Assembly (NCBI GenBank): GCA_903862885.1 | Contig: CAIOZU010000017.1 | Location: forward strand, 62,001 to 126,000 | Direction: 5' to 3' | Length of the DNA stretch: 64,000 nucleotides | Origin: an uncultured Pseudomonadota bacterium | GTDB taxonomy: Bacteria > Pseudomonadota > Gammaproteobacteria > Steroidobacterales > Steroidobacteraceae | Shown here: positions 15,550-25,642 of the stretch, piece by piece | How positions within the stretch are numbered: position 1 is the first letter of the stretch | How the letters are laid out: every line of letters starts with the position of its first letter | Made by a program: the position numbers and the translations under genes | The notes under the pieces: model-generated | Databases searched by the model: none | Seen by the model: the letters and a program-made list of their open reading frames with translations, nothing else | Told to the model about the DNA's origin: nothing

Positions 15550-18075
15550 GTGATCTTAGTCCCCCAGCTACCAGATTTACCGATCTGCGAACTGCTGCCC
15601 GCGCTCACGCACGCTTTAGATAACACACAGGCAGTGGTCCTCGAAGCGCCCCCAGGTGCGGGCAAGAGCACCGTGATTCCGTTGGCTTTACTCAGCGCCT
15701 CGTGGCGAGCACATCGAAAAATTCTGATGCTTGAGCCGAGACGCTTAGCCGCACGCGCCGTCGCGCAACGCTTAGCTGCCACTTTAGGCGAGCGCGTGGG
15801 GCAAACGGTCGGCTATCGAATGCGCCTTGATACCCAAGTGAGTGCTGCCACACGGATTGAGGTCATTACCGACGGAATATTAATTCGTTTGCTGGAGTCT
15901 GATCCCGCACTGGAAGACACGGCCATCGTTATTTTTGATGAGTTTCATGAACGTAGTTTATCGGCTGATATGGGCTTAGCGCTGTGCCGTGACGCACAAC
16001 AGACCCTGCGGCCTGATCTTCGTCTCTTAGTGATGTCGGCCACCTTAGATGGTGCTGCGATCGCTCAATTACTTGATCAGGCTCCCCGCATCACGAGCGC
16101 CGGGCGGAGCTTCCCTGTGGAGATTCGCTACGCATCAAGGACGCCTGATCACTTAGAGCGAGAAGTGGCTATCACGATACGGCGTGCGCTCGCAGAAGAG
16201 CCAGGGGATGCTTTAGTCTTTTTGCCCGGTACCGCTGAAATCCGCCGACTTACCGAACAACTGAGCCGGGGCGATTTGCCTGAAAACACAGACCTCCTAC
16301 CGCTGTACGGCGAGTTATCGGCCGAGCAGCAAGACCGAGCCTTAATCCCCTCTGTGCCGGGGCGACGCAAGGTGGTTTTAGCCACCAGCATCGCGGAGAC
16401 CTCCCTGACCATTGAAGGAATTCGGATCGTGATTGATGCAGGGCTTGCGCGCCGTAGTCAGTTTGATCCGGGCAGTGGTATGAGTCGCTTAGAAACGATG
16501 CCGGTATCCAAGGCAGCAGCCGAGCAACGTCGTGGACGTGCCGGCCGAACACAACCGGGGGTGTGCTTTCGCGTCTACACCGAAGCGCAGCATCGACGAT
16601 TTCAAGCACACACGCCTCCCGAAATCATAGAAGCCGACTTGTCAGGCCTGGCGCTCGACCTGAGTGTCTGGGGCACCGAAGCCGGCGCGCTGCTTTGGCT
16701 CGACCCACCCCCACCAGCCCACTTGGCACAAGCGCGTGACTTACTCACCCGCTTAGGTGCACTGGCGGCAGATCGCATCACGCCCGTGGGTCGTGCGATG
16801 GCGCAACTCGGCGTACACCCACGCCTTGCGCGCATGCTGCTGGCGGCACGTGGGACAGTAACGATTCGAATGGCCTGCGATCTGGCTGCACTACTGACCG
16901 AACGTGATTTCGTCAGAATGCCACCCCATGAGCGCGATAGCAGCTTAGAGAAGCGCCTTGAGCTATTGGCAGGTCGATCGGTCATCGGCCTAGAGGCGGA
17001 TCGGGGCGCCCTCCATCGCATTCGACGGCTCAGCGATCTGTGGCAAGCAGCGCTGCGACGACGCCCAGAAAAAACGGCTGGCGCCAGCTACACAGAAGAC
17101 GCCGACGCTGGACAATTACTGGCCTTCGCTTATCCCGACCGCATTGCACGTCGGCGTGGTGAGGGCGCGCGCTACCTGATGAGTAACGGCCGCGGCGCTT
17201 TGTTCGCAGGACCGGACGGACTCTCACAGCACGAGTTTTTAGTGATCGCGGATCTGGATGGCGCCGAACGGGAAGCGAGAATTTATCGTGCCGCACCACT
17301 GAGTCGCTCTTGCTTACTTCACTTATTCGAAAAACAGGTCACTACTTCGGAGCGAATTGAGTGGAATGCCAAAGATGAGCTTGTTACTGCATTAAAAGAG
17401 TGGCGCCTCGATGCGTTACCGCTTATGGAAGAGCCCCTCAAGGCATTAACCGCCGAGGCTACTCACAACGCGATGCTGGCCGGTATCCGAGCCTTAGGTT
17501 TGTACGCACTGCCTTGGACCCCCGCTGCGCGCAACCTGCAGGCGCGCATCCTATTTTTACGAGCCGTCTTGCCCCCCGAGGAACGCATCGCGTGGCCTGA
17601 CGTATCTGATGAGGCCTTAATGGCGGACCTTGAACGATGGCTAGGACCTTTTCTTGATGGCATCACTCGCCGCGATCACTTGGCACGACTTGATATGACC
17701 ATGATGCTAGGCCAGTGTTTGTCATACCCCCTGACGCAGGCACTTGCCACACTCGCACCCACGCATCTACTTGTGCCGAGTGGCTCCAGTATCCCCATCG
17801 ACTATGCCAAAGACCCACCACGCATCTCGGTGAGATTGCAGGAAGTCTTTGGCTTGCTCAAAACACCCAGAGTCGCAAACCAGCGCGTCTCCTTAGCAAT
17901 TGAATTGCTATCGCCCGCACGAAGACCGGTACAAATCACGCGGGATTTAGAGAGTTTCTGGTCTAAAGGCTATGAGGAGGTGCGACGCGAACTCAAGGGT
18001 CGTTACCCAAAACACTTCTGGCCTGATGACCCAAAGCAAGCGCTGGCGACCGCACGCGCGAAGCCGCGCACTTAA
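15550..18075 (+). CDS. hrpB: ATP-dependent helicase HrpB
   Basis: An 841-residue DEAH-family helicase of the HrpB group. Walker A is APPGAGKST (33-41), motif II is DEFH (130-133), and later come SATLDG, ATSIAETSLTIEGIRIVIDAG and the QRRGRAGRTQPG motif VI. The HrpB-specific C-terminal domain is present, ending PKHFWPDDP. Length equals the usual 800-850. The start is a GTG at 15550. The in vivo RNA substrate of HrpB is poorly known. It follows the epimerase gene by 34 bp and may share its transcript. Confidence 0.93.
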   Translation: MILVPQLPDLPICELLPALTHALDNTQAVVLEAPPGAGKSTVIPLALLSASWRAHRKILMLEPRRLAARAVAQRLAATLGERVGQTVGYRMRLDTQVSAATRIEVITDGILIRLLESDPALEDTAIVIFDEFHERSLSADMGLALCRDAQQTLRPDLRLLVMSATLDGAAIAQLLDQAPRITSAGRSFPVEIRYASRTPDHLEREVAITIRRALAEEPGDALVFLPGTAEIRRLTEQLSRGDLPENTDLLPLYGELSAEQQDRALIPSVPGRRKVVLATSIAETSLTIEGIRIVIDAGLARRSQFDPGSGMSRLETMPVSKAAAEQRRGRAGRTQPGVCFRVYTEAQHRRFQAHTPPEIIEADLSGLALDLSVWGTEAGALLWLDPPPPAHLAQARDLLTRLGALAADRITPVGRAMAQLGVHPRLARMLLAARGTVTIRMACDLAALLTERDFVRMPPHERDSSLEKRLELLAGRSVIGLEADRGALHRIRRLSDLWQAALRRRPEKTAGASYTEDADAGQLLAFAYPDRIARRRGEGARYLMSNGRGALFAGPDGLSQHEFLVIADLDGAEREARIYRAAPLSRSCLLHLFEKQVTTSERIEWNAKDELVTALKEWRLDALPLMEEPLKALTAEATHNAMLAGIRALGLYALPWTPAARNLQARILFLRAVLPPEERIAWPDVSDEALMADLERWLGPFLDGITRRDHLARLDMTMMLGQCLSYPLTQALATLAPTHLLVPSGSSIPIDYAKDPPRISVRLQEVFGLLKTPRVANQRVSLAIELLSPARRPVQITRDLESFWSKGYEEVRRELKGRYPKHFWPDDPKQALATARAKPRT

Positions 18076-18093
18076 GCCGACCATCTATTGGCA

Positions 18094-18705
18094 TCAGTGG
18101 CGGCGCATGGGCCGATAGACGAAGACACCATAAAGAATGCCTAAGGCCACTAACCCACCCGCACACCATAAAGTGATGCGATGGACATCTCCCGCAAGCA
18201 GAGCTGCGTCCTGCCCCGCCGTCACTCCGATCCAACACAGCACAACAGACCACAGCAGCGCACCCAGTACGGTTGCCAAACTGAACCAACCATAATGCAT
18301 TCGCAGGATCCCTACCGGAATGCCAATGAGATGGCGAATCACCGGTAACAAACGGGCCGCAAATACGCCATAAGGGCCGACCTGCGCGGTCCAACGCTCT
18401 GCAGCCGCTAATTTGGCTTCCGTCAGAAAAAAGAATCGCCCAAAGCGTAGCAGCAGCGGCCGTCCCAGATAACGCGCGAGCCCATACATCACACTCGCAC
18501 CGATCCAAGACCCGACGGTGCCCGCGATCACTACCCCCAGCAAGGTCATTTTCCCGGTGGTGATAGCCAAGTAAGCAGCGGGTGGAATCACGACCTCAGA
18601 AGGCAACGGGACAATAGAGCTTTCTACTGCCATCAGTAGCGCCACCAGCGCATAGCCACCGGTATCTAAGGCCTGTAAATACCAGTTAACAAATGAGGTC
18701 AGCAT
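18094..18705 (-). CDS. DedA/SNARE-associated family membrane protein
   Basis: A 203-residue polytopic protein with the DedA pattern: ALLMAVESSIVPLPSEVVIPPAAYLA near the N-terminus, GSWIGASVMYGLARYLGRP, and the signature FAARLLPVIRHLIGIPVGILRM with conserved Arg residues. DedA proteins include undecaprenyl-phosphate and phospholipid flippases/scramblases and are needed for normal envelope energetics. About five membrane segments are visible. The start at 18705 opens directly with the amphipathic re-entrant region. It converges with hrpB and is divergent from the phosphoesterase gene. Confidence 0.9.
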   Translation of the reverse strand: MLTSFVNWYLQALDTGGYALVALLMAVESSIVPLPSEVVIPPAAYLAITTGKMTLLGVVIAGTVGSWIGASVMYGLARYLGRPLLLRFGRFFFLTEAKLAAAERWTAQVGPYGVFAARLLPVIRHLIGIPVGILRMHYGWFSLATVLGALLWSVVLCWIGVTAGQDAALLAGDVHRITLWCAGGLVALGILYGVFVYRPMRRH

Positions 18706-18789
18706 TCATACCCCCTAACCGCCGTGCAAAATGGCACCATGGTGTGGCGTTATTATAGATCAGACTGACCCACATCCCCGTGTCTCCCC

Positions 18790-20598
18790 ATGCGAGTCCG
18801 ACTCATGCAGCATCGACCGACTGACTGGTGGCTAGCGGCATTGACCGTCTTCTACATAACTGTCGCACGGGGGCAGGCTTCGCCAGGCGCCGATGCTATT
18901 TTTGAGCAAACCAATGCGGTCGACTGGCGCGCCACCAGCAGCGCCGTCGAACCCGTATCAGTTCATCTGGTCGGCTTCAATGACTTGCATGGCCGTCTGT
19001 CTCAGCCTCCCGGCACGACCAGCAAAAAACCAGCCCATGTCAGTGGCGGTGCGGCGGTACTTGCCGCGTACCTTGAGACCGAACGAGAGGCACTTCCCAA
19101 GCGAACATTAACGTTGATTGCTGGCGACTCTTGGGGTGCTAGTACACTCATGTCGAGTGCGCTACATGAGGAACCGACTCTATCAGTCCTCAATGCACTG
19201 GCGGATGGCGATTGCCCCACCTTACAACCCTATAGTCCGCCGGCTGCCACATTTGCCGTGACGCGTTGCCGGATAATCGCTACCTTAGGTGAACATGAAT
19301 TAGAGGGAGGCTCTACCGAGCTTGCGCGCCTGCTCTATGGGGCGGTGGACAAAAAAAATTCGTCGCCCACCTCTGTCTGGGGCGGCGCTCATGTCCCTTT
19401 TATCAGCGCCAATATTCTGCACGCTGACACCCTTGAGTTATTACTCCCGGCAGCCATCATCGTGGATCTGGATGGCATCCGTATCGGGGTCATCGGCGCT
19501 ATCACCGAAGACGCGCCGACTCTCTTAAGCCCGGGCCGTATCGCTGATTTGGCCATTACCACCGCAGCCACCGCCGTCAATACCGCCGTCCAAGCGCTAC
19601 ACGCGCAAGGCGTCAACGTCATTGTGCTGGTTATCCATGAGGGGCTTACCGATCCGATCACTCTACAAACGATTCCTCGTCAGCTCAATCAAGTCCATGG
19701 TGGACTAAAACAGGTATTGGAAGGTATCCACGGCGGCGTCGATGTGGTGATCGCCGGTCACACGCACGCACTCAATGCCGTCCTATTGCCTCTAGCGGAT
19801 GGCAGCATGACGCTGGTCACTCAGGCACGAATGGGGGGCTCTGCTCTGAGCTCCATCGATCTGACTATTGATCGACGTACCGGCAAGGTCACTGCCAAAT
19901 CCGCTCGTCTCATTACGACCTGGGCGGATGATAGGCCTGGACAAAAACCCGTCAAAAAGATCGCTCACCTAGTGGCGGCGGCAGAGCAGGCAACGGCTGC
20001 GACCAGCGCGAGCGTACTCAATCACAATCCCATGATGTTACTACGTGGAAAACCCTCTGACGCCGCCTCATCCTTGGGCTTTCTATTAGCCGATGCGGCT
20101 CGCACCATCGCTGGCACCGACTTTGCTTTTGTGGACGCTAATGACATCCGTGACGACCTGCTGGCTGGCCCCATTACCAAGGGGTCGCTTTTTGCGGTGC
20201 AGCCATCGAATCATCAACTGATCAAAATAACCCTCGATGGCGAGCAGATCTATCGACTGTTAGAGCAGCAGTGGCATGGCAATGAGCGCATCGCTGAATT
20301 CTTACGTGTGTCTGGCCTCACTTTTACTTATGACAACTTACGCCTCGCCGGTCACCATGTGGACAGCATCAAAACGGCATCCGGCGATATGCTCGAGCGC
20401 ACACGGACCTATACGGTGGCTGCATCCGATGTATTGAGTGCGCAGGGCAGTCGCTATGGCGTGCTCAGCGAAGGAAAAAATCGCTCCGTGGTTGCGATCG
20501 ACCTCGCAGCCACTGAGCAATACATACGTCAATTAGCAGATCCGATCGCTCCCCCCGCCGAATCACGCGCCCACCTGTCTACAGAAAGACCGGATTAG
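18790..20598 (+). CDS. 5'-nucleotidase/UshA-like metallophosphoesterase
   Basis: A 602-residue exported protein with an N-terminal signal segment ending near residue 30. The metallophosphoesterase domain shows FNDLHGRL, GDSWGAS, VIHEG and GHTHALN, and a C-terminal 5'-nucleotidase domain contains TKGSLFAVQPSNHQLIKITLDGEQI. The order matches UshA-type periplasmic nucleotidases. The usual GNHE motif reads GEHE here, Glu168 replacing the metal-binding Asn, so activity may be altered. The gene is monocistronic. UDP-sugar hydrolase versus other phosphoesterase activity cannot be told from sequence. Confidence 0.85.
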   Translation: MRVRLMQHRPTDWWLAALTVFYITVARGQASPGADAIFEQTNAVDWRATSSAVEPVSVHLVGFNDLHGRLSQPPGTTSKKPAHVSGGAAVLAAYLETEREALPKRTLTLIAGDSWGASTLMSSALHEEPTLSVLNALADGDCPTLQPYSPPAATFAVTRCRIIATLGEHELEGGSTELARLLYGAVDKKNSSPTSVWGGAHVPFISANILHADTLELLLPAAIIVDLDGIRIGVIGAITEDAPTLLSPGRIADLAITTAATAVNTAVQALHAQGVNVIVLVIHEGLTDPITLQTIPRQLNQVHGGLKQVLEGIHGGVDVVIAGHTHALNAVLLPLADGSMTLVTQARMGGSALSSIDLTIDRRTGKVTAKSARLITTWADDRPGQKPVKKIAHLVAAAEQATAATSASVLNHNPMMLLRGKPSDAASSLGFLLADAARTIAGTDFAFVDANDIRDDLLAGPITKGSLFAVQPSNHQLIKITLDGEQIYRLLEQQWHGNERIAEFLRVSGLTFTYDNLRLAGHHVDSIKTASGDMLERTRTYTVAASDVLSAQGSRYGVLSEGKNRSVVAIDLAATEQYIRQLADPIAPPAESRAHLSTERPD

Positions 20599-20693
20599 GT
20601 GTGCCGATCCATAATCTCGGGTGAACTGATAGCATTACGCTGTGCAATGAACCCTCACCCGCATGCCTTGAAAATAGATCGCATGGAGTACCG

Positions 20694-21035
20694 ATGAATC
20701 CAAAAACAGTCCTGTACGTGATCTTCAGCTGCATTTTGATCACTCTTGTCTCAGTGACTCTCTGGGCCTCCACCCAACAGCCGGTCTGGGCGTGGACCGG
20801 CCTTATCGTCTCACCGAATCGCGCTTGGACCATTGCCACACTAGCCGATGCCTACGGTGGGTTTCTGACTTTCTACACCTGGGTTTTTTACAAGGAGCGT
20901 GTCAGCGGTCGCATCCTATGGTTTTTTCTGATCATGGCACTCGGCAATATCGCGATGGCTACATTTATGCTGCGGGAGATCCGTCGCCTGCCGGCCGGGG
21001 CGCCCGTGAGTGATCTGTTGAAGCGAGCCAAGTAA
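20694..21035 (+). CDS. DUF1475 small membrane protein
   Basis: A 113-residue protein with three hydrophobic segments: an N-terminal one (about 6-26), one around 45-65 containing ADAYGGFLTFYTWVFYKE, and a third around 73-92. The second segment is the recognisable part of DUF1475. GGAG precedes the ATG at good spacing. It lies 48 bp upstream of a Cfa-like methyltransferase on the same strand, and in other bacteria DUF1475 genes are found in fatty-acid-modification clusters with Cfa and DUF1295 genes, so a helper role in lipid modification is plausible but unproven. Confidence 0.75.
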   Translation: MNPKTVLYVIFSCILITLVSVTLWASTQQPVWAWTGLIVSPNRAWTIATLADAYGGFLTFYTWVFYKERVSGRILWFFLIMALGNIAMATFMLREIRRLPAGAPVSDLLKRAK

Positions 21036-21083
21036 GCTCACTTCACTCGCGACCCAATCGACTTTGCGTCTTATAATGCACTG

Positions 21084-22232
21084 ATGAGCTCACCCTTAAT
21101 GAACACGCCAGAGAGTCCGCCACGATCGTCTCTCCTCGACCAGTTACTGGAACGAGATCTCGTTCCGGATGCGCTTATTAGAATCGGTATTCGTCGTCTT
21201 CTTAGAGAGCGTTTATCGGAAGAAAATAAGGGCGACCCGGAGTCACAACAGGCGCATCTGATGCGCCTTATCGAACAACTTAAAGCGAGCCCAATTGCTG
21301 TCCACACGGCTGAAGCCAACGAGCAGCACTATGAACTGCCAGCGGCCTTTTTCGGCTTTATACTCGGTAAACACCGCAAGTATTCCTGCGGCTATTATCG
21401 TTTAGATAGTGCCCCAACCGAGCGCGCAACAGCGGGGGGGCATCACTTAGATGAAGCCGAAGAGGCCATGCTGTCTCTAACCTGCCAACGCGCCCGTCTG
21501 GTTGATGGAGACCGGATTCTCGAACTCGGATGTGGCTGGGGTAGCCTCACTTTATATATGGCAGCTCGCTATCCAGCAGCGCGTATTGTTGCGGTATCAA
21601 ACTCACGATCGCAGCGCGAATATATTGAGAACGAAGCCAAAAAGCGTGGCTTAAGCAACATACGAGTCATCACCTGCGACATGAACGCACTGACATTCCC
21701 CGCAGGAACTTCGTTTGATCGAGTCGTGTCGGTAGAAATGTTTGAGCATATGCGTAACTACGAGCTACTGCTGAGTCGCATTGCAACGTGGTTGGCAGAT
21801 ACCGGCACACTGTTTGTGCACATATTTTCTCATCGAGATTTTGCTTATCCTTTTGAGACGCAAAGTAATAATGATTGGATGGCACGACATTTTTTTACAG
21901 GTGGCATTATGCCGAGTGATGACCTGTTTTTCTATTTTCAGAAGCATCTGACCATTTGTGATCATTGGCATATTGATGGTCGCCACTATCAGCGGACCGC
22001 TGAAGACTGGCTGAAGAAGATGGATCAGCATCGTATTGAGATTGAGCCATTACTCGCAGAAACCTACGGTGAGACAGATATGCGCCGGTGGTGGGTGCGT
22101 TGGCGCGTCTTTTTTATGGCTTGTGCTGAACTTTGGGGCTTTCGTCGTGGCCAAGAGTGGATCGTGTCGCACTATCTCTTCGAAAAGACGCGACCGAGCT
22201 CATTCCCGCCTAAGGAGACGGCGCAAGGCTGA
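21084..22232 (+). CDS. Cyclopropane-fatty-acid synthase family methyltransferase
   Basis: A 382-residue SAM-dependent methyltransferase of the Cfa/coclaurine N-methyltransferase-like group (COG2230). The region [24 protein letters not shown] is the family's substrate-binding entrance; motif I is [13 protein letters not shown], and [16 protein letters not shown] follows. These enzymes methylate lipid double bonds or small amines. The divergence from E. coli Cfa and the fused-ring-like C-terminus ([12 protein letters not shown]) favour the branch often annotated as coclaurine N-methyltransferase-like. It sits directly downstream of the DUF1475 gene; probably one operon. Confidence 0.85.
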   Translation: MSSPLMNTPESPPRSSLLDQLLERDLVPDALIRIGIRRLLRERLSEENKGDPESQQAHLMRLIEQLKASPIAVHTAEANEQHYELPAAFFGFILGKHRKYSCGYYRLDSAPTERATAGGHHLDEAEEAMLSLTCQRARLVDGDRILELGCGWGSLTLYMAARYPAARIVAVSNSRSQREYIENEAKKRGLSNIRVITCDMNALTFPAGTSFDRVVSVEMFEHMRNYELLLSRIATWLADTGTLFVHIFSHRDFAYPFETQSNNDWMARHFFTGGIMPSDDLFFYFQKHLTICDHWHIDGRHYQRTAEDWLKKMDQHRIEIEPLLAETYGETDMRRWWVRWRVFFMACAELWGFRRGQEWIVSHYLFEKTRPSSFPPKETAQG

Positions 22233-22524
22233 CGTCGCTACTGCGCTGAGCCCATTGGCCGTCCCGCAAAGAGTCGTTTAGACAACGGAATGACCCCAGG
22301 GGCCCAAAATGGGCGCCGAGGCACCCAAAATCGCCGTCATGGCAGCGACCATAGACCAATGCCGGACGGTCATTCAGCGATGCCGGCTAGTTTTGCTCAC
22401 TCAAGGGCTCTTGCACCGACCCTTTGTCTACCCGACGAGACCGGTTATTGACCGACTCGGAGCGAGTGGGCCAACTCACTCCGCGACAATATCTTCGGCT
22501 ACGGGGTGTTAGCTGACAGGCCAA
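22233..22524. promoter_or_regulatory. Intergenic region with inverted repeat before ABC importer
   Basis: 292 bases without a believable gene. A hairpin with arms CGGAG-c-GAGT and ACTC-a-CTCCG (22459-22484) lies about 40 bp upstream of the ABC permease start. It could be a terminator for the methyltransferase transcript, without a T-run, or an operator/leader structure for the transporter. Confidence 0.35.
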
Positions 22525-24312
22525 ATGTGGCAGACTGCGTCGCGTCCCCAGACTCCAGAGCCACCTTTATTAGTACCCCCCGCCGCCATGCCTCAGACCA
22601 CCACCGCTTGGAGCACAGGAAGCCGCGGCGCGCCATCGCGCTTTGATCTTATTGCCATTCTATTGGTGGTTGGTTTCCTTGCGTTTTTAGGCGCAGCCAG
22701 TCGTGGGGTGCTGGCACCGATCACCACTTTAGATGCAAGCCCCGTCTCTCTTGAGCCCGCGTTTCTCCCGGGCTATGTCGCTCGTACCACGTTACGAATG
22801 TTCGCGGCCCTGGGTCTATCGCTCTTATTTACTTTTACCTACGCCACCTGGGCGGCCAAAAGCCCGCGCGCTGAGCGCATATTGGTGCCGATTCTAGACA
22901 TTCTGCAGTCCGTGCCCATTCTCGGCTTCATTTCGGTCACCATCCTGTTTTTTCTATCCTTGGCACCTGGTCGGGTGCTTGGCGCTGAATTTGCCGCGGT
23001 GTTCGCCATCTTCACGAGTCAAGCGTGGAACATGGCCTTCAGCTTTTACCAGAGCCTGCGTACCGTGCCCACTGAACTGACCGAGGCCGCGCGCAGCTTC
23101 CGGCTGTCTGGCTGGGCACGCTTTTGGCGACTTGAAGTGCCGTTTGCCATGCCTCCACTTATCTGGAACATGATGATGTCGATGTCCGGCGGCTGGTTCT
23201 TCGTCGTGGCCTCAGAAGCGTTCAGTGTCGGCTCGACCACGGTCACCCTACCAGGCGTCGGCGCCTACATTGCCTTAGCCATTGCGCAAAAGGATTTGCG
23301 CGCAGTGGCCTATGCGATCGCCGCCATGTTTGCAGTCATTCTGCTATACGACCAACTCTTCTTTAGACCCTTAGTCGCTTGGGCGGATCGCTTTCGATTC
23401 GAACAAGAGGTCAACGCCAAGCCACCTACCTCCTGGGTATTTGATGTACTGAGCCGGTCGGCCTGGGTAGCCCGCTTTCGACGACAGTTACGTCGTGGCT
23501 GGGCAAACACTGCGGCTATCGTGAAATCAGCACCCAAAGCCATACGCTTCGAAAGCCGTGAGCACACGCGCAGACTTGATTTGCTGGCGACCCTTTTTGT
23601 ACTGACCGTGGTCATCGTGTCGGTGTGGAAGACCGCGGTCTTTCTAGCACCAGAGCTCACTTGGCATGATATCGGCACCACCTTTGGTCAGGGGGCGATC
23701 ACCATGGTGAGAGTCTTCGTTCTTATTTTAATCGCTAGCCTTTTCTGGGTGCCCATTGGAGTCTACGTCGGCTTGCGTCCAGAAGTGGCACGGGTGGTAC
23801 AACCCGTCGCGCAGTTCATGGCCGCCTTCCCTACTAACCTGCTGTTCCCAGTTGCCGTCATGGGGATCGTCACCTGGAAACTTAATCCTAATATTTGGTT
23901 AAGTCCGCTCATGATATTAGGTACGCAGTGGTACATCTTATTTAATGTTATCGCGGGCGCTTCAGCCATCCCTGGCGAAATGCGTGCCGTCGGCACTAAT
24001 TTGCGCGTTCGCGGCTGGCTGTGGTGGAAGCGTATTGCTCTGCCTGCCGTATTTCCGTACTACGTGACTGGCGCGTTGACCGCTTCCGGCGGTTCATGGA
24101 ATGCGAGTATCGCCGCAGAAGTCGCCACTTGGGGAGAGGACCACGTAAAAGCCAGTGGTCTAGGCGCCTACATCACGGATGCAACTGTGGCAGGCGACTT
24201 TCATCGCATTGTACTGGGCGTGGTCACCATGAGCCTGTATGTGTTAATTATTAATCGGTTGCTTTGGCGTCCCCTTTACTACTACGCGGAACGAAAGTTT
24301 CGTCTGGCATAA
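22525..24312 (+). CDS. NitT/TauT-type ABC transporter, duplicated fused permease
   Basis: A 595-residue membrane protein carrying two permease domains (BPD_transp_1) in one chain. Two EAA cytoplasmic loops are visible, ELTEAARSFRLSGW near residues 183-200 and GEMRAVGTNLRVRGW near 484-500, separated by a charged linker around 290-345. Each half has about six helices. It resembles SsuC/TauC-like permeases for nitrate, sulfonate or bicarbonate-type solutes, but in single-chain pseudo-dimeric form. The ATPase gene begins 4 bp later. No substrate-binding protein gene is present on either side. The start may alternatively be the ATG at 22588. Confidence 0.87.
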   Translation: MWQTASRPQTPEPPLLVPPAAMPQTTTAWSTGSRGAPSRFDLIAILLVVGFLAFLGAASRGVLAPITTLDASPVSLEPAFLPGYVARTTLRMFAALGLSLLFTFTYATWAAKSPRAERILVPILDILQSVPILGFISVTILFFLSLAPGRVLGAEFAAVFAIFTSQAWNMAFSFYQSLRTVPTELTEAARSFRLSGWARFWRLEVPFAMPPLIWNMMMSMSGGWFFVVASEAFSVGSTTVTLPGVGAYIALAIAQKDLRAVAYAIAAMFAVILLYDQLFFRPLVAWADRFRFEQEVNAKPPTSWVFDVLSRSAWVARFRRQLRRGWANTAAIVKSAPKAIRFESREHTRRLDLLATLFVLTVVIVSVWKTAVFLAPELTWHDIGTTFGQGAITMVRVFVLILIASLFWVPIGVYVGLRPEVARVVQPVAQFMAAFPTNLLFPVAVMGIVTWKLNPNIWLSPLMILGTQWYILFNVIAGASAIPGEMRAVGTNLRVRGWLWWKRIALPAVFPYYVTGALTASGGSWNASIAAEVATWGEDHVKASGLGAYITDATVAGDFHRIVLGVVTMSLYVLIINRLLWRPLYYYAERKFRLA

Positions 24313-24316
24313 CAGC

Positions 24317-25642
24317 ATGAATACTCAACTGAATCTGCAGCATAGTGGTGGCATGTTGCTTGATGTGAAGCACATCCAAAAAACGTTTCCGCGCGGTGAT
24401 GGCAACGAACTATTAGTCCTTGATGATGTCAACCTGAGTCTGAAATCTGGAGAAATTGTGGGGCTGCTCGGCCGCTCCGGCTCTGGGAAGTCAACGTTGC
24501 TGCGCCTAATCGCTGGTCTTGCCGATCCGACCGGCGGCAATATTAATTACCTAGGCAAGGCAATCGATGGCCCGGCTGCTGGCATCTCGATGGTATTTCA
24601 AAGTTTTGCGCTATTCCCGTGGCTCACGGTCTATGAAAACGTCACCCTAGGTCTCGAGGCGTTGGAGTTACCACGTGATGAAATTCGGCGCCGGTCTCTG
24701 GCGGCGATCGACCTCATTGGTCTGGACGGATTTGAGTCTGCCTACCCACGCGAGCTTTCGGGCGGTATGCGTCAGCGAGTGGGCGTTGCCCGCGCCATCG
24801 TCGTACATCCCAACATTTTGTTAATGGATGAACCGTTCTCGGCGCTAGATGTGCTCACCGCTGAAACGTTACGTACCGACTTTCTAGACTTGTGGTCCGA
24901 AGGGAAAATGCCCATCAAGGGCGTTGTGCTGGTCACCCACAATATTGAAGAGGCCGTACAGATGTGCGATCGCATCTTGGTGTTTGCAACCAACCCTGGG
25001 CGTATTGTCTCTAGTATTGAAGTCACTATTCCCAGACCCCGCGACCGACTCGACCCGGCATTCGCTGCCATGGTCGAGCGCATTTACGTCGAGATGACGG
25101 CAAAGCCAGGACGCGGTAGTACACCGCGATTTGAGCGTGTGCTAGGGTCTGGCATTGATACATTCCTACCTCACGTATCAACCAACCTCATCTCTGGATT
25201 AATAGAGACCGTGGCGGCAGCGCCTTTCTTAGGCAAAGCCGATCTTCCGGAGATCGCCTCCGAACTGTCACTCGAAATCGACGACCTATTCCCGGTGGTT
25301 GAAACCTTACAGATGATGCGCTTAGCTGATGTGGAAGGTGGCGACCTTCGACTCACACAAGAGGGCATGGCATTTGCAGATTCGGCAGTCGATGAGCGCA
25401 AGCGAATGTTCTCGCGACTGCTTCTGACGCATGTGCCTTTAGCGGCTCACATCCGACGCATATTGGATGAGCGTACAAGCCACTCTGCGCCTAAAAGTCG
25501 CTTCCTCGATGAACTGGAGGACCACATGTCACCGGCTTCCGCAGAGGAGACGCTGCGTGCCATCATCAGTTGGGCGCGTTACGCAGAGGCATTCGCGTAT
25601 GACGATGCGGCAACGTCCTTTAGCCTTGAGAACCCAGCCTAG
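24317..25642 (+). CDS. NitT/TauT-type ABC ATPase with C-terminal AAA-associated domain
   Basis: A 441-residue ATPase: Walker A GRSGSGKST (52-60), LSGGMRQR beginning at 147, Walker B ILLMDEPFSALD and TAETLRTDFLDLW typical of SsuB/TauB proteins. It is longer than the usual 260 residues because a C-terminal domain (about 290-441) of the AAA_assoc_C type is attached, beginning around FLPHVSTNLISGLIE. That domain looks like a winged-helix sensor or regulator. It partners with the fused permease immediately upstream. The 3' end overlaps the convergent MFS gene by 4 bp. Confidence 0.88.
   Translation: MNTQLNLQHSGGMLLDVKHIQKTFPRGDGNELLVLDDVNLSLKSGEIVGLLGRSGSGKSTLLRLIAGLADPTGGNINYLGKAIDGPAAGISMVFQSFALFPWLTVYENVTLGLEALELPRDEIRRRSLAAIDLIGLDGFESAYPRELSGGMRQRVGVARAIVVHPNILLMDEPFSALDVLTAETLRTDFLDLWSEGKMPIKGVVLVTHNIEEAVQMCDRILVFATNPGRIVSSIEVTIPRPRDRLDPAFAAMVERIYVEMTAKPGRGSTPRFERVLGSGIDTFLPHVSTNLISGLIETVAAAPFLGKADLPEIASELSLEIDDLFPVVETLQMMRLADVEGGDLRLTQEGMAFADSAVDERKRMFSRLLLTHVPLAAHIRRILDERTSHSAPKSRFLDELEDHMSPASAEETLRAIISWARYAEAFAYDDAATSFSLENPA

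Noticed and set aside
22309-22512. 67-codon plus-strand open frame upstream of the ABC permease
   Set aside because: No ribosome binding site, no recognisable motif and unusual composition; more likely leader or spacer sequence.
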